Below are positions 35,717 through 44,623 of a stretch of DNA of 64,000 nucleotides, one piece after another; position 1 is the stretch's first letter; every line of letters begins with the position of its first letter. The notes beneath the pieces are model-generated. The model was not told where the DNA came from. It searched no databases and saw only the letters and a list, made by a program, of their open reading frames with translations. The stretch spans positions 186,001-250,000 of the forward strand of contig NZ_JAIVAP010000001.1 in the NCBI RefSeq assembly GCF_020171945.1, written 5' to 3'. The stretch is from Bacillus infantis. GTDB lineage: Bacteria; Bacillota; Bacilli; Bacillales; Cytobacillaceae. The translations under genes and the position numbers were made by a program.

Positions 35717-36462
35717 ATTTCGAGCATGATCGGGCAGTGGTCGCTGCCCATGATATCACAATATATCTTTGAGTCTAGTATATGTTCTTTCAGTGTGTCA
35801 GAAACTATGAAATAATCAATGCGCCATCCGATATTCCGCTCCCTCACCTTTGCCATATAGGACCACCATGTATAGGCGCCTTCCTTGTCTGGATAAAGGA
35901 ATCTGAAAGAGTCTGTAAAGCCTTCTGACAGAAGAGATGTCATTTTTCCCCGCTCTTCATCCGTGAATCCTGAGTTGCCTCTGTTGGACCGGGCATTTTT
36001 CAGGTCTATGTCCTGATGGGCCACATTCAGGTCACCGCAGAGAATGACAGGCTTCCTTTGTTCAAGCTCAAGGATATATTCCCGAATCTCATCCTCCCAT
36101 TCAAGCCGGTATGGAAGCCTTGCCAGGTCTCTCTTGGAATTAGGTGTATATACATTCAGAAGGTAAAAATTTTCAAACTCAAGAGTCAGGCTCCGCCCTT
36201 CTGGCTCTGATTCCCTTCCGGCTATCCCATAAGATACATGGAGAGGCTTTTCTTTTGTAAAAACTGCGGTACCGGAATAGCCTTTTTTCTCGGCATAATT
36301 CCAGTACTGGTGATAGCCTTCCAGTTCCAGTTCAATCTGTCCCTCCTGAAGCTTTGATTCCTGGATGCAGAATATATCTGCATCTTCTTCCCTGAAAAAA
36401 TCCATAAACCCTTTTTTGACGCAGGCCCGGATTCCGTTTACGTTCCAAGATACTAATTTCAT
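35707..36462 (-). CDS. exoA: Exodeoxyribonuclease III / AP endonuclease
   Basis: Mg-dependent nuclease (251 aa) of the DNase I-like fold that cuts 5' of abasic sites. It shows MKLVSWNVNGIRACVKKGF, FCIQESKLQEG, LCGDLNVAHQDIDL and the terminal MGSDHCPIMLEM, covering the metal site and catalytic His. It starts 24 bases downstream of the mismatch glycosylase gene, so a glycosylase and the AP endonuclease that processes its product are made together. Confidence 0.95.
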   Translation of the reverse strand: MKLVSWNVNGIRACVKKGFMDFFREEDADIFCIQESKLQEGQIELELEGYHQYWNYAEKKGYSGTAVFTKEKPLHVSYGIAGRESEPEGRSLTLEFENFYLLNVYTPNSKRDLARLPYRLEWEDEIREYILELEQRKPVILCGDLNVAHQDIDLKNARSNRGNSGFTDEERGKMTSLLSEGFTDSFRFLYPDKEGAYTWWSYMAKVRERNIGWRIDYFIVSDTLKEHILDSKIYCDIMGSDHCPIMLEMTL

Positions 36463-36486
36463 TCTGGATTCCCCCGTGTTCTTCGT

Positions 36487-37023
36487 TTAGCTTTCCTCAC
36501 CCTGGGAGGATGCCTGTCCATATAGAATGGCAGGCAGTTCTTTATAAATGCCGATCACTTCCTCCAGTTTCATCCGCACTAACCCGCTTGATGAAGGGGC
36601 TGCAAATTCAATGACCCCTGAAACGACAGGAGTTTCCTGGAGGCCCCATGGTGCTTTTTTACGGCCGCTGTACTCCAGGTAAACTCCTTTGCCTACGAAA
36701 CAGATTGCCTTAGGCTTCAGCTCGGTTATAATTCGGATAAGTCTTTCTCTGCCTTCTTTATATTCTTCCCTGGTAATTTCGTCTGCTGCTTTGGTGGGCC
36801 TTGGGACAATGTTAGTCAGGCCCATATTCAGATCCAGGAGCAGGCTGTCTTCTTGAGGGAGAAATTTTTTAGGGGTGAAACCCGCTTCATGAAGGATTTT
36901 CCAAAACCGGTTATTCGGATTGGCAAAATGGTGTCCGGTCTCTGCCGACCGGATGCTGGGGTTAAAGCCGACAAAAATGATATCCAAGCCAGGCTTGAGA
37001 TGGTCTTTTATTGGTTTTAGCAT
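36487..37023 (-). CDS. mug: G/U(T) mismatch-specific DNA glycosylase
   Basis: A 178-residue uracil-DNA glycosylase family 2 (MUG) enzyme that removes uracil or ethenocytosine opposite guanine. The first active-site motif is FVGFNPSIRSAETGHHFANP, with the catalytic Asn in GFNP. The second is AAPSSSGLVRM, where E. coli Mug has NPSGLSR. The intervening PNNRFWKILHEAGF matches E. coli Mug. AAAGGAG precedes the ATG. Directly upstream of exoA. Confidence 0.9.
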   Translation of the reverse strand: MLKPIKDHLKPGLDIIFVGFNPSIRSAETGHHFANPNNRFWKILHEAGFTPKKFLPQEDSLLLDLNMGLTNIVPRPTKAADEITREEYKEGRERLIRIITELKPKAICFVGKGVYLEYSGRKKAPWGLQETPVVSGVIEFAAPSSSGLVRMKLEEVIGIYKELPAILYGQASSQGEES

Positions 37024-37096
37024 ACCTGCTCCTTTCTTTGATCAAAAATGACCCGCTTTTTCTTATAGTCCCAGCCTGCAGAGCAGCTAATTGAAA

Positions 37097-37125
37097 ATAA
37101 AAAAGAGCCAGAGGCTCTTTTTTAT
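37097..37125 (-). terminator. Terminator of the cyclophilin gene
   Basis: AAAGAGCC-aga-GGCTCTTT stem with T runs on both sides, just after the cyclophilin stop. Confidence 0.85.
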
Positions 37126-37127
37126 TA

Positions 37128-37565
37128 TTAGGCGTCGTAAACTTCTACTTTTTCCATTACATCGCCGTTTTTCATCGCTTTTGCCGCTTCCAGGCCTGAT
37201 GTTACTTTACCGAAGACAGTGTGGACTCCGTTCAGGTGAGGCTGAGGGTCATGTACGATGAAGAACTGGCTTCCGCCTGTGTTTCTGCCGGCATGTGCCA
37301 TAGAAAGAGATCCTGCTTCATGCTTATGCGGGTTTCCTTCTGTTTCACAATTGATTGTGTAGCCAGGTCCGCCAGTTCCAGTTCCATTCGGGCAGCCGCC
37401 TTGGCTCACGAATCCGGGAATTACGCGGTGGAAGTTCAAACCGTTGTAAAAGCCTTCGTTTGCAAGCTTTTCAAAGTTTGCTACTGTGCCGGGCGCTTCG
37501 TTGGGATATAATTCAAACTCGATTTTCTCGCCGTCTTTCATTTGTATGTATCCTTTTTTTGCCAT
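37128..37565 (-). CDS. ppiB: Cyclophilin-type peptidyl-prolyl cis-trans isomerase
   Basis: Cytosolic PPIase of 145 aa. Catalytic and substrate residues are visible in [13 protein letters not shown] (Arg of the active site), [20 protein letters not shown] and [12 protein letters not shown]. The ATG at 37565 (MAKKGYIQ) is chosen because AAGGAG is nine bases upstream; the ATG nine bases earlier directly abuts that site. No signal peptide. Monocistronic. Confidence 0.93.
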   Translation of the reverse strand: MAKKGYIQMKDGEKIEFELYPNEAPGTVANFEKLANEGFYNGLNFHRVIPGFVSQGGCPNGTGTGGPGYTINCETEGNPHKHEAGSLSMAHAGRNTGGSQFFIVHDPQPHLNGVHTVFGKVTSGLEAAKAMKNGDVMEKVEVYDA

Positions 37566-37933
37566 TGAAATCATCTCCTTGGATTAATGGCCAGCTGTAT
37601 CCAGATTAAGTTCTGTACCGGCTGATGTGCCGTGGAACCAGCTTTGATCTTCAGCAGGGCCAATATTTAAAAATCATTGATTATCATATCATTTTTTTCG
37701 AAGGAAATAAAATAACTTGGCTTTTTTCCCTCTTTTGATTTTCTCTATCGGATATGTTAAGCTTAAAAAGCCCTTTCCGGACATTCGCTTGTTGCGGGAC
37801 ACTTAACCAATGTACGGACGGAGAGGGCTGGCGGCTGCTTTTGCAGCCGCCATTTTCATTTCCGCTATTTCAGCTGTTTGTATAAAACGAGTGAGCGTAA
37901 AGATCAACATGAAAACACTGACAGAGCCTTCCC
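37566..37933. other. 368-bp gene-free spacer with strong hairpins
   Basis: Between the cyclophilin gene and the end of the chemoreceptor gene. The right half holds the two hairpins listed next. A plus-strand frame from 37810 has no ribosome binding site, includes the perfect GC hairpin and runs into the chemoreceptor gene, so I do not call it. Confidence 0.6.
37766..37851 (-). terminator. Tandem hairpins downstream of the globin-coupled chemoreceptor
   Basis: On the minus strand a perfect 9-bp hairpin GGCGGCTGC-AAAA-GCAGCCGCC (37830-37851) is followed at once by a larger one. AGCCCT-TCCG-ACATT and AATGT-CGGA-AGGGCT form three helices around a ~23-base loop, ending in CTTTTTAAGC. The second is a good terminator in the chemoreceptor direction. 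The size and multi-helix form are unusual for a plain terminator. Confidence 0.65.
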
Positions 37934-39238
37934 TTATAAAGTCAGAGTCAATCCGGAAAGCATATCAGATGATGCTGCTACCTGGCCTGAGGCCTCCCCG
38001 ATATCGTCAAACACTTTATTCAGATCCTCCATTTCCTTCACGATGGCCAGGTTCTTTTCTTTTACCTGCCTCATCGATTCAAGGATGAGAGAGAAGTATT
38101 CGTTAACTGCCTTAGACTGAACCGAGCTTGATTTGATATTTACGCTGGCCTCTTCGATGGATTTGGCCATGATGCTTGAACGGGTTTCCATTTCACCGAT
38201 CAATCCTGAAACTTCCGAGACAGCATTTTTCGTATTCTCCGCCAGCTTTCTCACCTCATCAGCCACTACTGCAAAGCCTTTTCCATGTTCTCCTGCCCTG
38301 GCAGCTTCTATTGCTGCATTGAGAGCCAGCAGGTTCGTCTGATCGGCAATAGAAGTAACAATCGCAGCAATCTGCTCGATTTGTTTAGAGCTGTCAATCA
38401 GCTGCTCCATGTTCTGGCTGATGCTGCTGATTTTGTCCTCGGCCTGTCCTAAAGTACTGCCAAGCCCTATGAGCTTTTTCATTCCTTCTTCTGATTTCTC
38501 CTCGGCAACAACAGCTATGTCAGAGCCAGACTTTGTATCAGCCCTAATGTCCTCTGTTCTTCCGGCTGCCTGCTGGATTGCGGCGCTTGTCTGTTCGCTG
38601 ATGGCCGCCAGCTCTCCAGCTGCTTCTGTAACCTGATGCTTCAGCTGCTCTTTATAGCTTTCAGACTCTTTCCTGATGCGGCTTATTTCCTGTTCATAAG
38701 CTTCAAGTACTATCTGCTGCTCAAGGCTGATGATCTTTGAAACAGCCAGCATCGCCTCAGTACATGGGCCCTTTTCAGAGATTGTATCTATGATCATGCT
38801 GCATAAGGACAAATAAAGATCCTGGAAAGCACACATATACCATTTAGGCTGCAGCCCGATTTTCACATGGACATGAGCAATGACAAAACGCTGCTGAATA
38901 AATCCCTTATCTATCTTTCCGCTGAACATCTCATAGATATGGGCGCTTAATGTATTTTTCAGTCTCTCTATGGAACTATTATCATTGATAATCTTCGTCA
39001 GTGTTCTTTCGTTTTCTAAATTTTTATAGAATTGGTCTATGATAGCAGGGAGCTTTTCCTTCACATACGGCTGCAGGTAGTGTATATAGTTCAGGTCACT
39101 GTCCTGAAGGCCTATCATATCAATTTGCCTTAATACCTCACCGCTAAGAGACTGATCGATTCCTATATTTCCATGACTATTAAGTTTGAAAGTATACTCT
39201 TGCTTGTTCCTGCCCTTTTTAAATAAAGTGATTTCCAT
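37934..39238 (-). CDS. hemAT: Globin-coupled methyl-accepting chemotaxis protein (HemAT-like aerotaxis transducer)
   Basis: Soluble heme-based oxygen sensor, 434 aa. Residues ~25-185 are a sensor globin; the proximal heme ligand is expected at H124 in [15 protein letters not shown]. The C-terminal half is an MCP signalling coiled coil with the conserved hairpin tip [38 protein letters not shown]. No membrane segment, as in B. subtilis HemAT. AGGAG precedes the ATG. Signals O2 to CheA/CheW, which are encoded elsewhere. Confidence 0.93.
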   Translation of the reverse strand: MEITLFKKGRNKQEYTFKLNSHGNIGIDQSLSGEVLRQIDMIGLQDSDLNYIHYLQPYVKEKLPAIIDQFYKNLENERTLTKIINDNSSIERLKNTLSAHIYEMFSGKIDKGFIQQRFVIAHVHVKIGLQPKWYMCAFQDLYLSLCSMIIDTISEKGPCTEAMLAVSKIISLEQQIVLEAYEQEISRIRKESESYKEQLKHQVTEAAGELAAISEQTSAAIQQAAGRTEDIRADTKSGSDIAVVAEEKSEEGMKKLIGLGSTLGQAEDKISSISQNMEQLIDSSKQIEQIAAIVTSIADQTNLLALNAAIEAARAGEHGKGFAVVADEVRKLAENTKNAVSEVSGLIGEMETRSSIMAKSIEEASVNIKSSSVQSKAVNEYFSLILESMRQVKEKNLAIVKEMEDLNKVFDDIGEASGQVAASSDMLSGLTLTL

Positions 39239-39391
39239 GCCGATTCTCCTATCGGAATATTTTTACATAGCTTTATATTTTAGTTTAAAAGATTCTGCGG
39301 AGGCTCACAATCTATTCATGGAGAAAGTAATGGGTATAAAGAACTATAAATAGATTTTTTATACAATATATTAAGATTTAAGGGTTCAAGA

Positions 39392-39428
39392 GAAAAAAAA
39401 AGGATCCGCTTTTTTAGCGAATTCCTTT
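39392..39428 (-). terminator. Terminator of the HD-domain gene
   Basis: AAAGGAATTCGC pairs with GCGGATCCTTT and is followed by TTTTTTC on the minus strand. Confidence 0.8.
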
Positions 39429-39945
39429 ATTCAGCCTCCATAAGACTGTCGATTTTCTTATCAAGCCTTCGAAGGCTTTCAATGGCCCTATCTTCATCCA
39501 TTTTTCTGTAATGGTGGGCTCCGCCAGGTTCTTCATCAAATTCGTCGGCCATTTTTACAATTGTTTGAAGCGGCGTGCGGATGACTTCTCCTCCAGGAAG
39601 AAAGGAATCTGTATGAAAAAGAATAGCAAGAGCAATTTCCTTTGCTTTAACAGGGTTTTCACCAAGCCTGATCAATAGTTTATGGGCCCTCTCGGCTCCT
39701 TTTATTGCATGTATATCATTCTTTCTGTAGAGATCGTAATCCCACTTTCCATTTTTGTACCAAGTGTAATGCCCCATATCATGCAGAAGCCCTGCTTTTG
39801 CAGCTGTGTCAGGGTCAACGCCTCTTTCTGCCGCAAGCTTAAAGCTATGATTAGATACGGCAACTGCATGGGCTACTCCAGATCGTGTAAGATACTTTTG
39901 AGCAATTCTGTGTTTGAAAACCTGTTCTAAAGTGACATCTCTCAA
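39427..39945 (-). CDS. HD-domain phosphohydrolase family protein
   Basis: A 172-residue metal-dependent hydrolase. Likely HD-domain ligands are the His in VAVSNHSFKLA, the HD pair in AGLLHDMGHYTWY, His in ILFHTDSFLPGG, and Asp in IVKMADEFDE. Substrate (nucleotide or phosphoester) unknown. I place the start at the TTG at 39945 (RDVTLEQVF), nine bases after AAAGGA; an ATG at 39954 directly abuts that site, and the frame extends upstream to 39996 without one. Confidence 0.78.
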   Translation of the reverse strand: MRDVTLEQVFKHRIAQKYLTRSGVAHAVAVSNHSFKLAAERGVDPDTAAKAGLLHDMGHYTWYKNGKWDYDLYRKNDIHAIKGAERAHKLLIRLGENPVKAKEIALAILFHTDSFLPGGEVIRTPLQTIVKMADEFDEEPGGAHHYRKMDEDRAIESLRRLDKKIDSLMEAE

Positions 39946-40064
39946 TAAAACCATTCCTTTAATAAATTCTTTGAGGTATTTGCCTGTATTCAGCAAACGG
40001 ACTGCATGGAGAAGTTGTAATTATTTTTTCCAGTTAAAAGCAGTTCAAAACATTTAGTTGCCTT

Positions 40065-40262
40065 TTAGAATTTACGGGCATTGATGGATTTTTGCTTCTT
40101 CATTACTTCATATGATTTTTCAATGATATCAGCAAGCACATCTGCTTTATATATTCGGCCTAGCTTAGTGTTTTCCTGATAATACTCTACAATTTCATCC
40201 AGCATCTGCAATGTTTCTTTCTGCAGCCGGACATTTAATTGTGTTCTTGGTTCATTTTGCAA
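40065..40262 (-). CDS. Small ribbon-helix-helix (CopG/Arc-like) protein
   Basis: A 65-residue basic protein whose N-terminal strand TQLNVRLQKETLQMLDEIVEYY fits the ribbon-helix-helix DNA-binding fold; the C-terminus ends in a basic tail (KKQKSINARKF). The start is TTG at 40262, six bases after AGGAGGTG. No toxin gene is adjacent, so an antitoxin role is not supported; a solitary repressor is possible. Confidence 0.65.
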   Translation of the reverse strand: MQNEPRTQLNVRLQKETLQMLDEIVEYYQENTKLGRIYKADVLADIIEKSYEVMKKQKSINARKF

Positions 40263-40400
40263 TAATAGCACCTCCTATCTATAAGATAACACACAGATAC
40301 CAATTAGCTAATAATTTGCTAGCAGTTTGCTATACTCCTTGGTGCGAAAGGTTTCGAAGGTTGTCGAATAAAATCCTGTTACATAAAATTTGCCGCGCAG

Positions 40401-40433
40401 AAAAAGGAAAACATGCCATGATGTTTTCCTTTT
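40401..40433 (-). terminator. Terminator of the class A PBP gene
   Basis: AAAGGAAAACAT/ATGTTTTCCTTT stem followed by CTTTTTCTGC on the minus strand. Confidence 0.8.
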
Positions 40434-40469
40434 GAGTCAAAATATTGGTTATTTAATGAATGAAACCGG

Positions 40470-42539
40470 CTAACTCCCAATTTTGTCCCAAATTCCATTC
40501 AGTTTTTCTTCTGTTTTGTCGAGCAGCTCCCGGGCATCCTGCCATTTTTCTTTCCATTTCGGCAATTCTTCCTTCAGTCGCTCGCTGAATTCCTCAGCCT
40601 GCTCCTGAAGATCGATATCAGGTTCAGCTTCTTCAGCAAGCTGATCATTAACTGACTCTGTTCCGAAATCTTTCTGTTCCGTATAAGGAAGCACCTGCTC
40701 CATGATGCTCCTGAATATTGGAACGACTGTTTCGGAGCTGCTGGTAGACAGATAATGGTCCCGGTCTGTTTTATCATAGCCAAGCCATACAGCACCTACC
40801 AATGAAGGTGTATAGCCTACGAACCATTGATCCTTCGTGCCGTCGATATCATTGTAAGGCAGCTGTGTAGACCCGGTTTTGCCCGCTATCTGGACATCCG
40901 GGATATTTGTCCTTTGACCGGTTCCGCTTTCAACGACATTAAGAAGCATGGATGTCATCTCCCTTGCCGCTGCTTTGGAAGTAACTTTTACAGTTTTCTC
41001 CTTTCTTTCTGCAATAACATTTCCTGTTGGTCCGACTATCTTGGTGATAAAGTGGGCATCATGCCTTTTTCCCTCATTAGGAAAGGCTGAATATGCTTCT
41101 GCGAGCTTCAGCGGAGAGATTCCTTTTCTCATTCCGCCAAGGGCAATGCCGAGCGCTCTGTCTTCCTTCTCGGTTGGGATTCCAAAACGCTTTAAAGAGT
41201 CCATGCCTTTATCAATCCCAATTTCGTTGAGCAGCCAGACTGCAGGAATGTTCAGCGATTCTTCAACTGCTTTATACATCGGCACTTCGCCGGCATATGT
41301 CCGAGAGAAATTTTCCGGCTTATAATTCCCGAATGTCATCGGCTCATCCTTCAGGATAGAGGAAGCATCATAGCCTTCTTCTATAGCAGGTGTATAGACT
41401 GAGAGCGGCTTTAAGGTAGAACCTGGCTGGGCCTTTATATGTGTCCCTCTGTTAAAGCCCCTGAACACATGCTCACCCCGGCCGCCCACAATCGCACGGA
41501 CCCCGCCGGTAGACGGATCTAAAAGGACTGATCCGCTCTGCACCAGCTGTCCTCCTCTGCCTGCAGGGAAAAGGGAATCTCTTTCATATACCTTTTCAAG
41601 GCCGGCTTGTACGTTTTGATCCAGTTCTGTATAAATGGTATAGCCTCTTGTAAAAATTTCCTCCTGGGTAAGGCCGTACTTGCTTGTTGCCTCATCCAGG
41701 ACAGCATCTACATAATAGGGATACTTTCTTGCTTCTGTATCTGTACTTCCATCTTCCAGGACGATTTTCTCCCCGATAGCCTTTTCATACTCATCCTTTG
41801 AGATGTATCCCAGTTCATGCATCTTTCCAAGCACCGTGTCGCGCCTGCTGATGCTCCTGTCATAATGCTGATAAGGATCCAATGCTGATGGAGACTGAAG
41901 CAGCCCTGCCAGCAGTGCTGCTTCGCTGATTGTAACCCTGCTTATCGGTTTATTGAAATAGGTTCTTGCGGCCTGATCAATGCCCCATGCCCCGCTTCCA
42001 AAATAAACCTGGTTCAGGTACATCAAAAGGATTTCCTCTTTTTTGTAATTCTTTTCTATTTCGACCGCAAGGAAAATCTCCTCGGCTTTTCTTCTGTATG
42101 TTTGTTCAGGCGACAGCAGTGCATTCTTGGCGAGCTGCTGGGTGATAGTGCTGCCGCCGCCAGTGATCCTTCCTGCAAACAAATTACTGAAAAAGGCCCT
42201 TGCAATCCCTTTTATATCAAAGCCATTATGCTTGTAAAAACGCTCGTCTTCAATACTGACGACAGCTTCCTTCATATGTTCAGGCAAATCTTCTATTTCT
42301 GCTCCGCCGGTCCTGTTCGCGGCAAGCTTTCCGGCCTCATCTCCGTCTTTATCATAGAGGACGGTCGACTGCTTCAGGCCATCCTTCAAGGATTGGACAT
42401 TGGCCGTGGCTGCCAGGTAGGCAAAAAACAATATGGCGAGCAGCAGGGCCGTCAGGGCGGCAAGCAGCAGGATCTGTGTGATATGCTTTCTTTTCCAAAA
42501 GCGTTTGATATATTCCCAGACCTGTTTGAGTCTTTCCAT
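40470..42539 (-). CDS. pbpF: Class A penicillin-binding protein (PBP1A family)
   Basis: Bifunctional peptidoglycan synthase, 689 aa, anchored by one N-terminal membrane helix (ILLLAALTALLLAILFFAYLA). The glycosyltransferase domain has VSIEDERFYKHNGFD with the catalytic Glu and GGSTITQQLAKNALLS. The transpeptidase domain has SxxK in AQPGSTLKPLSVY, SxN in EESLNIPAVW and KTG in IAGKTGSTQLPY. An acidic coiled tail follows. ATG at 42539 (MERLKQVW) has AAGGAG eight bases upstream. It resembles B. subtilis PbpF, but the exact orthologue is uncertain. Confidence 0.9.
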   Translation of the reverse strand: MERLKQVWEYIKRFWKRKHITQILLLAALTALLLAILFFAYLAATANVQSLKDGLKQSTVLYDKDGDEAGKLAANRTGGAEIEDLPEHMKEAVVSIEDERFYKHNGFDIKGIARAFFSNLFAGRITGGGSTITQQLAKNALLSPEQTYRRKAEEIFLAVEIEKNYKKEEILLMYLNQVYFGSGAWGIDQAARTYFNKPISRVTISEAALLAGLLQSPSALDPYQHYDRSISRRDTVLGKMHELGYISKDEYEKAIGEKIVLEDGSTDTEARKYPYYVDAVLDEATSKYGLTQEEIFTRGYTIYTELDQNVQAGLEKVYERDSLFPAGRGGQLVQSGSVLLDPSTGGVRAIVGGRGEHVFRGFNRGTHIKAQPGSTLKPLSVYTPAIEEGYDASSILKDEPMTFGNYKPENFSRTYAGEVPMYKAVEESLNIPAVWLLNEIGIDKGMDSLKRFGIPTEKEDRALGIALGGMRKGISPLKLAEAYSAFPNEGKRHDAHFITKIVGPTGNVIAERKEKTVKVTSKAAAREMTSMLLNVVESGTGQRTNIPDVQIAGKTGSTQLPYNDIDGTKDQWFVGYTPSLVGAVWLGYDKTDRDHYLSTSSSETVVPIFRSIMEQVLPYTEQKDFGTESVNDQLAEEAEPDIDLQEQAEEFSERLKEELPKWKEKWQDARELLDKTEEKLNGIWDKIGS

Positions 42540-42595
42540 TTGTGCTTTCTCCTTAAATAACATATTTCATAGTATATTTTAACCAACTTATACAG

Positions 42596-42629
42596 AAAAA
42601 AGGAAGGAAAATGAAATTTTCCTTCCTTC
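42596..42629 (-). terminator. Terminator of the PAS-STAS gene
   Basis: AAGGAAGGAAAAT/ATTTTCCTTCCTT stem followed by TTTTCTG on the minus strand. Confidence 0.85.
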
Positions 42630-42631
42630 TG

Positions 42632-43372
42632 CTAATACTTTTCTTTTAAATGCCTGATCGCTGTATCAAGCTGAGGAAAGGTTTCGACTCCCTCCAGCCG
42701 GATTCCGGCCTGTACTGACTGGACGGCAATATCCGGCCGTATGCCCGCAAATACAACTTCAATGCCTATCATCCTGAACCCCTGCATAAGCTCCACAAAC
42801 CCCACTGCATTTGCAAGCAATTTAATGGTGAACAATTTTGACATATCCAAAATCAGAGCCCTGATCTTTTTTTGGCTGGCAGATTGCATTGCTTTTGCAG
42901 CAAGGTCTGCCATTTTGGCCGGTGACACATCATATGGCAGCGCATGGAGGGAAAGCATGCCAATCTTGTCATCTACAAGAATGATGTTTACTGTGCTTTC
43001 CTCAATGAAGTTTTTATACTGCTCCTCCATCTTGTGCCGCTCTGTAATGTCTTCGAATTCAACCATAGCACCTTTTATGTTATTATTATCGTCCTTGAGC
43101 AGGGTGGAACGCTGGCTCAGTGTCAACTCATACTTGCCCCATGTATATGGGAACACATCGTATCTGAAATTCTTTCCCTGCTCAAGTGTGTGCTGAACGG
43201 TCCTGGTAAATTCAGGCGGATGGCCAAAAAATTCGTCGATATTTTGCCCGATCGCTTCCTCAGGATCTATCCCCAGTATTTCTTTGCACCTTTTATTCGC
43301 TACTTTAATGGTAAAATGTTCGTCAATCGCCATGACAGCCACCGACAAATGGTCCAAAACAATAGAATCCAT
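42632..43372 (-). CDS. PAS-STAS domain protein, RsbR-like
   Basis: A 246-residue cytosolic protein. Residues ~5-110 form a PAS sensor (MAIDEHFTIKVANKRCKEILG ... FEDITERHK). Residues ~130-245 are a STAS domain with the stressosome-type GIEVVFAGIRPDIAVQSV. In RsbR the loop VVDTMVAHH carries a phosphorylated threonine; here the aligned segment is LFTIKLLAN, so that Thr is not at the same place. It may be a light, redox or energy sensor tied to the general stress response. No rsb genes are adjacent. Confidence 0.82.
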   Translation of the reverse strand: MDSIVLDHLSVAVMAIDEHFTIKVANKRCKEILGIDPEEAIGQNIDEFFGHPPEFTRTVQHTLEQGKNFRYDVFPYTWGKYELTLSQRSTLLKDDNNNIKGAMVEFEDITERHKMEEQYKNFIEESTVNIILVDDKIGMLSLHALPYDVSPAKMADLAAKAMQSASQKKIRALILDMSKLFTIKLLANAVGFVELMQGFRMIGIEVVFAGIRPDIAVQSVQAGIRLEGVETFPQLDTAIRHLKEKY

Positions 43373-43442
43373 TAGTTATCTCCCTATGCTTGTTAACTTC
43401 ATCTTAACATAGCAGAAAAGAAAAGGTGAAACTAATTTCAGG

Positions 43443-43474
43443 AAAGAAATTGCGGCAACTTCTGGATGCCGCAA
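43443..43474 (-). terminator. Terminator of the dioxygenase gene
   Basis: TTGCGGC/GCCGCAA stem followed by ATTTCTTTCC on the minus strand. Confidence 0.75.
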
Positions 43475-43529
43475 GGCTGGTTGACCTGTGCTTGAGTATT
43501 AAATAAATCACAAAGCTGGCACATGCCTC

Positions 43530-44510
43530 CTATCGGCCTGTATCGAGAGACTTCAATTTAGCTTCTATCTCTTCTCTCCGGTCCTCAAAATAGGGAGGCA
43601 GAGCAAGATTTTGACCCAGCTCCTCAAATGGCTCGTCACTCTCGAAGCCGGGTCCGTCGGTGGCCAGTTCGAAGAGAATGCCATTCGGCTCCCTAAAGTA
43701 TAATGATTTAAAATAATAGCGCTCTACAAACCCGGAGCTGGGGATTCTTTTTTCTTTCAGAAGGGCAACCCATTTATGCAGTTCTTCCTCATTTTCGACA
43801 CGGAACGCTACATGATGAACGCTTCCGCGCCCGGGCCTTTCCTTTGGCAGGTCATTCCGTACCAGAATGTGTACCTCGGTCCCTGGCCCTCCCTGTCCTG
43901 TTTCGTACACATGTGCCATATGGCCGCCAAGCGCAGATGCGGAATAGGAATCTTTCTTTCGGAATCCCAAAAGGCTGACAAGGGTATCTTCTGTCCTGTT
44001 CAGTTCGGCTACAGTCAGGAAAACGGGTCCAAGACCTATGATTCCGTGCTCGGCGGGGACTGGGCTATGCTTCCATGGGCGCCCGCCTTCTTCCCCAGAG
44101 TTCCCTTCATCAGAAATAAGTGCAAGTCTTTGATCTTCAAAATCGGTAAAAAACAGCATATTTCTTCCGCTCTCAGAAGCAATGGATGAATATTCAACCC
44201 CGTGTTCGTCAAACCGGTCCTGCCAATATTCAAGGGACCGGTCACTCGGAACTCTTAAGGAAGTGAGGCTGATGCTGTTGGTGCCGGGGTAGGTGTGCCC
44301 TGCATTCGGTATTTCAAAAAAGGTTAAGTCAGTTCCCGGGTTTCCCCTCTCATCTGCATAAAACAAATGGTAAACAGAAGTGTCGTCCTGGTTTACCGTC
44401 TTCTTTACGAGCCTCATGCCCAGGGTGTCAGTGTAAAAATCATAGTTCTTTTTTGCGTTTGCTGTGAGGGCAGAAACATGGTGGATGCCTTTCAATGGCA
44501 GCCTGTTCAT
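43530..44510 (-). CDS. Ring-cleaving dioxygenase of the VOC (glyoxalase/extradiol) family, MhqA/MhqO-like
   Basis: A 326-residue protein made of two vicinal-oxygen-chelate modules: GIHHVSALTANAKKNYDFYTDTLGMRLVKKTVN, then HGIIGLGPVFLTVAELNRTED. Metal ligands are expected at GIHH, GSVHHVAF and GILFELATDGPGF. Relatives in B. subtilis are induced by quinones and hydroquinones (MhqR regulon). ATG at 44510 is chosen since AAGGAAGTG lies six bases upstream; a GTG at 44519 is also in frame. No mhqR gene is nearby. Confidence 0.85.
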   Translation of the reverse strand: MNRLPLKGIHHVSALTANAKKNYDFYTDTLGMRLVKKTVNQDDTSVYHLFYADERGNPGTDLTFFEIPNAGHTYPGTNSISLTSLRVPSDRSLEYWQDRFDEHGVEYSSIASESGRNMLFFTDFEDQRLALISDEGNSGEEGGRPWKHSPVPAEHGIIGLGPVFLTVAELNRTEDTLVSLLGFRKKDSYSASALGGHMAHVYETGQGGPGTEVHILVRNDLPKERPGRGSVHHVAFRVENEEELHKWVALLKEKRIPSSGFVERYYFKSLYFREPNGILFELATDGPGFESDEPFEELGQNLALPPYFEDRREEIEAKLKSLDTGR

Positions 44511-44623
44511 AATATGCACTTCCTTTTCGAGAAAATATCCTTACTTCGAGATAATTTTACTTCTTTTTCAGTTTTTATGGAACCTATATGATTGTATATT
44601 ATACCGCCTGGAAAAATTTAATC

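Noticed and set aside
37810-38088. Plus-strand ORF with a hydrophobic N-terminus (MYGRRGLAAAFAAAIFISAI)
   Set aside because: It has no ribosome binding site, its apparent signal peptide comes from the GC hairpin, and it runs into the chemoreceptor gene on the other strand.
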